DNA from: Actinoplanes ianthinogenes
GTDB taxonomy: Bacteria; Actinomycetota; Actinomycetes; Mycobacteriales; Micromonosporaceae
Assembly: GCF_018324205.1 (NCBI RefSeq)
Contig: NZ_AP023356.1
Location: 9,182,501-9,246,500 of the forward strand
Length of the DNA stretch: 64,000 nucleotides
Direction of reading: 5' to 3'
In this document: one piece after another, positions 60,082 to 64,000 of the stretch
Layout of the letters: each line of letters opens with the position of its first letter
Numbering within the stretch: position 1 is the stretch's first letter
The notes under the pieces: generated by a model
Databases searched by the model: none
Told to the model about the DNA's origin: nothing
The model's input: the letters and a program-made list of their open reading frames with translations, nothing else
Position numbers and translations under genes: made by a program

Positions 60082-60950
60082 GGTGCCTCCGCCAGGCTCA
60101 GGAAGACGTCTTCGAGGTGGGTCGTCTCGGTGACCAGCTCGTAGAGCGGCACCTGCAGGTGCAGCGCGAGGTCGCCGACGTTCTCGGCGGTGAGCCCGGA
60201 GACGAGCAGCACCTGCCCGTCCGCGGCGACGGTCGCGCCGTAGTGCTCGAACGCCGCCCACAGCCGCGCCGGGTCGCCGCAGCGCACCCGCAGGCGGGTG
60301 CCGCCGATCAGCGCGTCCAGCCGGCCGGTGTGCAGGACCCGGCCCTGCCCGATGATCACCACGTCGTCGGCCACCTGCTCCAGGTCGTTGAGCAGGTGGC
60401 TGGAGATCAGCACGGTGCCGCCGTCCGCGGCGTGCCGGCGCAGCACGCCGCGCAGCCAGGCCATGCCGGCCGGGTCCAGGCCGTTGGCGGCCTCGTCGAG
60501 GACCAGGACGTCCGGCTCGCCGAGCAGCGCCGTCGCGACCGACAGCCGCTGCCGCATGCCCAGCGAGTAGTCGCCGGTACGCTTGCTCGCCGCCGCGTCC
60601 AGCCCGACGAAGTCCAGCAGCTCCTTCACCCGATCACGGGAGGTGCCGCTGAGCAGCGCCTGGGTGACCAGGTGGGAGTACCCGGTCTGCCCGGGATGGG
60701 CCAGGCCCTGTTCGAGCACCGCGCCCACCTGCCGCAGCGGGTGCCGCAGGTCGCGGTAACGCTTGCCGTTGATCAGCGCGGCGCCGCGGGTGGCGCGGCT
60801 GAGGCCGAGCAGGATCCGCAGGGTGGTGCTCTTGCCGGAGCCGTTGAGCCCGACCAGGCCGGTGACCCGGCCGGGGGAGGCGGTGAAGGTGACGTCCTGG
60901 ACGGCGTGCACCCGGCCGTAGGTCTTGGTCAGGTCGCGGACCTCGATCAT
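60078..60950 (-). CDS. ABC transporter ATP-binding subunit
   Basis: 290 residues. Walker A GLNGSGKST, Q-loop region GAVLEQGLAHPGQTGYSHL, signature YSLGMRQRLSVATALLG, Walker B VLVLDEAANGLDP and H-loop ISSHLL are all intact. The C-terminal ~80 residues are a DrrA/CcmA-like extension. First gene of the exporter operon. Confidence 0.95.
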   Translation of the reverse strand: MIEVRDLTKTYGRVHAVQDVTFTASPGRVTGLVGLNGSGKSTTLRILLGLSRATRGAALINGKRYRDLRHPLRQVGAVLEQGLAHPGQTGYSHLVTQALLSGTSRDRVKELLDFVGLDAAASKRTGDYSLGMRQRLSVATALLGEPDVLVLDEAANGLDPAGMAWLRGVLRRHAADGGTVLISSHLLNDLEQVADDVVIIGQGRVLHTGRLDALIGGTRLRVRCGDPARLWAAFEHYGATVAADGQVLLVSGLTAENVGDLALHLQVPLYELVTETTHLEDVFLSLAEAP

Positions 60951-61077
60951 CGCCTCAACCCCGTCCCCGGGTCTTCACGAGGCCGAGCACGTGCCAGGGC
61001 TTGAGGGCATCCATGATCCGGAACCGTATCGATCATGGTGTGCCCGCGGCATCCGCCAAAAGTCAGAGTCGCGAGGG

Positions 61078-62574
61078 TCAGAGGATGGGGCGGCCGCTCG
61101 CCGTCGCCGCGGGCACGGTCTCGGTCGCGTCCCAGTGCTCGGCGATCACGCCGTCGGCGATCCGCACGATGTCGACGACCGCCATGGCCACGCCACCGTC
61201 GCCGGCCGTGAACAGGCTGTGCGCGACCACCAGGTCGCCCTCCGCGATGGTGCGCCGCACGTCGAAGCGCAGGTCCGGCATCTGCTTGCGGGCGCCCTCG
61301 ATGTAGTCGACGAGCGGCGCCCGGCCGTCGGGCAGGTGGGGGTTGTGCTGGATCAGGTCCTCGGCCAGGTAGTCGGCGGCCCGCTCGGTCCGGCCCTGGT
61401 TCCAGACGACCTCCAGGTAGTCCCGGACCAGGGTGCTGTGGTCGTTGCTCATGACGTTCTCCTCACTGAGAGTGGACAGCACGTGCGCCACGACGGCGCA
61501 CGCGAGCGGGAGCAGGGCCAGCGCGGTCAGCGCCCGTGCGCCGGCGACGGGCAGCAGGGTGCCGCCGAGCAGGCTGCCGAGGCTGATGCCCAGGTACAGC
61601 GCGGCGGCGTTGAGGGCCAGCAGGATCGCGCGGTGCTCCGGCAGCAGGGCGATCAGGCGGCTCTGCTGCGGCGCCTGGTAGAGCTGGCTGAAGAAGGCCC
61701 AGAAGGCGAAGAGCCCCGCGGCCACGCCGACCCGGGCCGGAGCGACGGTCAGCCCGAGGAACGCGACCGCCAGCCCGCTCAGGGTGAGCGTGATCGTGCG
61801 CGGGCCGCCGAACGCCGCGACCGCGTTGCCGGCCACCCCGAGCACGCCGAAGGCCAGCAGGATGAGCGCGGTCTGCCCGGTCGTGGCGGCGAACCGGTCG
61901 GCGAGGTAGGCCGCGGCGACGCCGTACACCGTGAATTGCGCGGCCATGAAGAACAGCGTGGTCAGCACCATCGGCGGCGCGCCCGGCGTGCGCAGCACGG
62001 CGCGGTAGGCGGCGACCGTGGGTGGTGCACCGGCCGCGACCGGCGGCAGGGTGATCGCGACCAGGATCAGGGCGGCGACGGTGAGCCCGGCGATGACCGT
62101 CAGCGCCCAGCGCCAGCCCTGGAGGTTGCCGAGGAAGGTGGCGAGCGGGACGCCGAGCACGGCGGCCGCGGTCATCCCGCCGAACACGATCGCCAGCGCC
62201 CGCGGTCGCCGCTCCGGGGGAACGATCAGTGAGCCGACCGCCGAGGCCTGCGGCGCGTACGCGGCGGCGCCGAGGGCGGTCACCACGCGGGCCGCGGCGA
62301 GCATCGGGTACGACGTGGCGACCGCGCTGAGCACCCCGCCGGCGCTCATCACGGCCAGCCCGATCAGCAGCATGTGCCGCCGGTCGAGGCGGCCGAGCAG
62401 GCCCGGCGCGACGGGCGCGGCGGCCGCGAAGGTCAGGGCGAAGACGCTGACCAGCAGGCCGACCCGGGCCGGGGTGGTGCCCAGGTCGGCGCTGATCGAG
62501 GGGCTGAGTCCGATCGGGGCGAGCGACGACGTGCCGAACGCGAAGTAGCCGAGAGCCAGGGCGAGCAGTCCCAT
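61078..62574 (-). CDS. MFS transporter fused to a SnoaL-like domain
   Basis: 498 residues from ATG 62574. Residues 1-365 are a 12-helix MFS drug exporter (APVAPGLLGRLDRRHMLLIGLAVMSAGG; PPERRPRALAIVFGGMTAAAVLGVPLATFLG). From 375 a complete SnoaL/NTF2-like domain follows in frame (STLVRDYLEVVWNQGRTERAADYLAEDLIQHNPHLPDG ... MAVVDIVRIADGVIAEHWD). ATG 61452 at the join has GAGGAG seven bases upstream, so the SnoaL part (61078-61452, 124 residues) could also be made alone. The divergent TetR gene and a perfect palindrome suggest inducible control. Confidence 0.9.
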   Translation of the reverse strand: MGLLALALGYFAFGTSSLAPIGLSPSISADLGTTPARVGLLVSVFALTFAAAAPVAPGLLGRLDRRHMLLIGLAVMSAGGVLSAVATSYPMLAAARVVTALGAAAYAPQASAVGSLIVPPERRPRALAIVFGGMTAAAVLGVPLATFLGNLQGWRWALTVIAGLTVAALILVAITLPPVAAGAPPTVAAYRAVLRTPGAPPMVLTTLFFMAAQFTVYGVAAAYLADRFAATTGQTALILLAFGVLGVAGNAVAAFGGPRTITLTLSGLAVAFLGLTVAPARVGVAAGLFAFWAFFSQLYQAPQQSRLIALLPEHRAILLALNAAALYLGISLGSLLGGTLLPVAGARALTALALLPLACAVVAHVLSTLSEENVMSNDHSTLVRDYLEVVWNQGRTERAADYLAEDLIQHNPHLPDGRAPLVDYIEGARKQMPDLRFDVRRTIAEGDLVVAHSLFTAGDGGVAMAVVDIVRIADGVIAEHWDATETVPAATASGRPIL

Positions 62575-62588
62575 GCGGGATCCAATCC

Positions 62589-62608
62589 AATACGCAACGG
62601 TGCGTATT
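62589..62608. promoter_or_regulatory. TetR operator of the MFS-SnoaL/TetR pair
   Basis: AATACGCA (62589-62596) and TGCGTATT (62601-62608), perfect 8-base arms with a 4-base spacer, 15 bases before the MFS start and 49 before the TetR start. Confidence 0.85.
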
Positions 62609-62656
62609 GAATGTACGCCCGGCCACCGCCCCCCTGTCAACCCGTACGATGTCGGC

Positions 62657-63214
62657 ATGACTGGCCGTCCCCGCAACCCGGCGGCGGATGAGGCGATCAT
62701 TCGCAGCACGCTGACCCTGGCCGAGCAGCTCGGTTACCGCGGCGTCAGCATCGAGGCGATCGCCGCGCACAGCGGGGTGGCCAAACAGACGATCTACCGC
62801 CGTTACCCGAGCCTCGGCGAGGTGATGCTGGCCGCGCTGGCCTCGTTCGCCGACCAGCACCTGCCGCACCCGGACACCGGCTCGCTGCGCGACGACCTCT
62901 ACCAGCTGCTGTCCGCCACCTTCGCGGCGCAACAGCAGGTCAGCGGGGAGCTGAACCGGGGCCTGGCCGCCGCGGCGATCCAGGACGCGACGTTCGCGAC
63001 CAGGCTGTGGGAGCGCCTGATCGAGAGTCGGCGCGAGGTGGTCCGCACGATGATCGGCCGCGCGCGGGAGCGCGGCGAGGTCACCCACCCCGACGACGAT
63101 TTCCTGGTCGACCTGGTCTTCGGCCCGATGTGGTACCGGTTGCTGTTCGGTCGCGAGGCCCTCGACGACGGCTACGCCCGGCGGCTGGCCGAGGCCGTGG
63201 TGGCCGCCGCGTGA
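62657..63214 (+). CDS. TetR/AcrR-family transcriptional regulator
   Basis: 185 residues from ATG 62657. HTH at 10-55 (ADEAIIRSTLTLAEQLGYRGVSIEAIAAHSGVAKQTIYRRYPSLGEVM) and a C-terminal TetR_C_11-type domain (ELNRGLAAAAIQDATFATRLWERLIESRREVV). Probable repressor of the divergent MFS-SnoaL gene. Ends in a GTGA overlap with the next gene. Confidence 0.93.
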   Translation: MTGRPRNPAADEAIIRSTLTLAEQLGYRGVSIEAIAAHSGVAKQTIYRRYPSLGEVMLAALASFADQHLPHPDTGSLRDDLYQLLSATFAAQQQVSGELNRGLAAAAIQDATFATRLWERLIESRREVVRTMIGRARERGEVTHPDDDFLVDLVFGPMWYRLLFGREALDDGYARRLAEAVVAAA

Positions 63215-63630
63215 GGGACTCGGTGGCCCGGGCGCGAGCCGAGCTGCGGCAGCGGGTCGGCGAGCACCTGGACGAGGGCGAGACGCTGCGTGCCGCCGTG
63301 TGGATCGCCCGCGACTCCGGCCTGCCGCTGATCTCCCGGATCACCCCGTGGAAGGGCGCCGCCACCCCGCGCAAGCAGCTGGACGGGACCGCCGCGGAGC
63401 TGGACCGGCACCTGCCCGATCACACCGCGGCGGCCGCCCTCGCCCTGACCGAGGCCCGGCTGCTGCTGATGCTGGACGGGCCGCCGCTGGCGCCGGTCTG
63501 GCAGTGCCCGCGCGCCGCCCTGGCCACGGCCACCGCGACCGACCCGGAGGGCCAGCTCACCCTGCACTTCACCGACGGCTCACGGGTAACAGTGGTCGCC
63601 CCGTTCGCCCACCTCGCTAACGACTGGTGA
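63211..63630 (+). CDS. Hypothetical protein coupled to TetR
   Basis: 139 residues from GTG 63211, overlapping the TetR stop by four bases. Helical start (SVARARAELRQRVGEHLDEGETLRAAVWIARDSGLPLI), middle TAAAALALTEARLLLMLDGPPLAPVWQCPRAAL and a beta end (GQLTLHFTDGSRVTVVAPFAH). The C-terminal half looks PH-like. No family recognised. Confidence 0.7.
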   Translation: MRDSVARARAELRQRVGEHLDEGETLRAAVWIARDSGLPLISRITPWKGAATPRKQLDGTAAELDRHLPDHTAAAALALTEARLLLMLDGPPLAPVWQCPRAALATATATDPEGQLTLHFTDGSRVTVVAPFAHLANDW

Positions 63631-63652
63631 TCGCCCGCCGATAGGACGGAGC

Positions 63653-64000
63653 GTGCAACGACGGCCGCTGCTCCGCCTGTCCGGCGCCCTGCTGGGCGTC
63701 TTCGTCGTCTGGCTCGCCGTCACCGCGATCCACCCGATCGGCCCGATGATCCTGCTCTGGCTGCCGATCCCGGCCGGCGGCGTGGTGCTCACCGCGGTCT
63801 ACTGGCGTACCTCCCGCGACTCCCGCCTGCCCGCACCCACCCAGCGCTTCTGGCGGCACCTCACCGCCGTCGCCGTGCTGGTCACGGCGGGCAGCTCGTC
63901 GCAGGTGGTGGAGGTGCTGGACAACCCGGCCGGCGGCGGCCTGCAGACCAACCCGGTCATGGTCGCCTTCAACGGCACCGCGGTGCTGCTCATCGTCTAC
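63653..64000 (+). CDS. Membrane protein, N-terminal part (runs off right edge)
   Basis: GTG 63653 with AGGACGGA just upstream; 116 codons to the edge without a stop. Starts with basic residues then SGALLGVFVVWLAVTAIHPI and PMILLWLPIPAGGVVLTAVYW, with further helices (LTAVAVLVTAG; FNGTAVLLIVY). Could be the sensor part of a signalling protein; the visible part does not tell. Confidence 0.6.
   Translation, partial: MQRRPLLRLSGALLGVFVVWLAVTAIHPIGPMILLWLPIPAGGVVLTAVYWRTSRDSRLPAPTQRFWRHLTAVAVLVTAGSSSQVVEVLDNPAGGGLQTNPVMVAFNGTAVLLIVY

Overview
High-GC actinobacterial chromosome, most likely a filamentous member of the Micromonosporaceae (Actinoplanes-like). The signs are very strong G/C third-codon bias, frequent GTG and TTG starts, many 4-base stop/start overlaps, a partial conservon, F420-type LLM enzymes and streptogrisin-type secreted proteases. 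I see no rRNA, tRNA, CRISPR array, transposase or prophage. About 75 genes can be supported, including nine too short or too unusual for a simple ORF scan.

Layout. 0-7 kb: mixed single genes (AraC and VOC pair, membrane protein, YciI, O-acetyltransferase, LPXTG-like surface protein, membrane FKBP, Rrf2 with NIPSNAP). 7-14.3 kb: an envelope locus with an OmpR-type regulator, a divergent histidine kinase, a secreted esterase and its repeat-bearing relative, an aminoacyl-phosphatidylglycerol synthase and a lipoprotein GDSL esterase. 14.3-24 kb: four regulator/enzyme units (WYL, Crp/Fnr, TetR, VOC, oxidoreductases), several with clear palindromic operators, plus a diguanylate cyclase and a universal stress protein. 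24-30.6 kb: a chitin/protein degradation island. A chitinase, a chitin-type LPMO and a short His-bearing lipoprotein lie in one operon, opposite an S1 and an M4 protease; all four enzymes carry a small chitin-binding module. 30.6-37.5 kb: two HTH-TPR regulators joined by a micro-ORF, MarR, a 5'-truncated oxidoreductase, a PdxH-like oxidase, a YbaY-like protein and an astacin protease with seven 49-residue repeats.

37.7-42.5 kb: nitrate-sensor-type kinase and roadblock protein (first two genes of a conservon, the other two absent), a methyltransferase and an LLM enzyme. 42.7-47.4 kb: accessory region of small unknown genes, an SMI1/KNR4 remnant, a membrane L7/L12-like protein, a HEAT protein and an ATP-grasp protein. 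47.3-51 kb: the most striking locus, a STAND NTPase with TPRs (NLR-like) preceded by a small helical protein. The small protein's C-terminus and the NTPase's N-terminus carry the same 14-residue repeated motif, the layout of bacterial amyloid-signalling immune pairs. 51-64 kb: DHFR-like and AraC genes, a giant inverted repeat, a frameshifted secreted protein, a lipoprotein, five tandem 32-35-residue membrane peptides behind a DUF5317-like gene, an NLP (NPP1) toxin-like protein, an ABC exporter, an MFS-SnoaL fusion with a divergent TetR, and a partial membrane gene at the right edge.

A dispersed ~85-bp repeat occurs four times (40.6, 46.5 and twice inverted at 52.6 kb), always between genes in the accessory half. 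Functional names are from motif recognition by eye; no database search was run.
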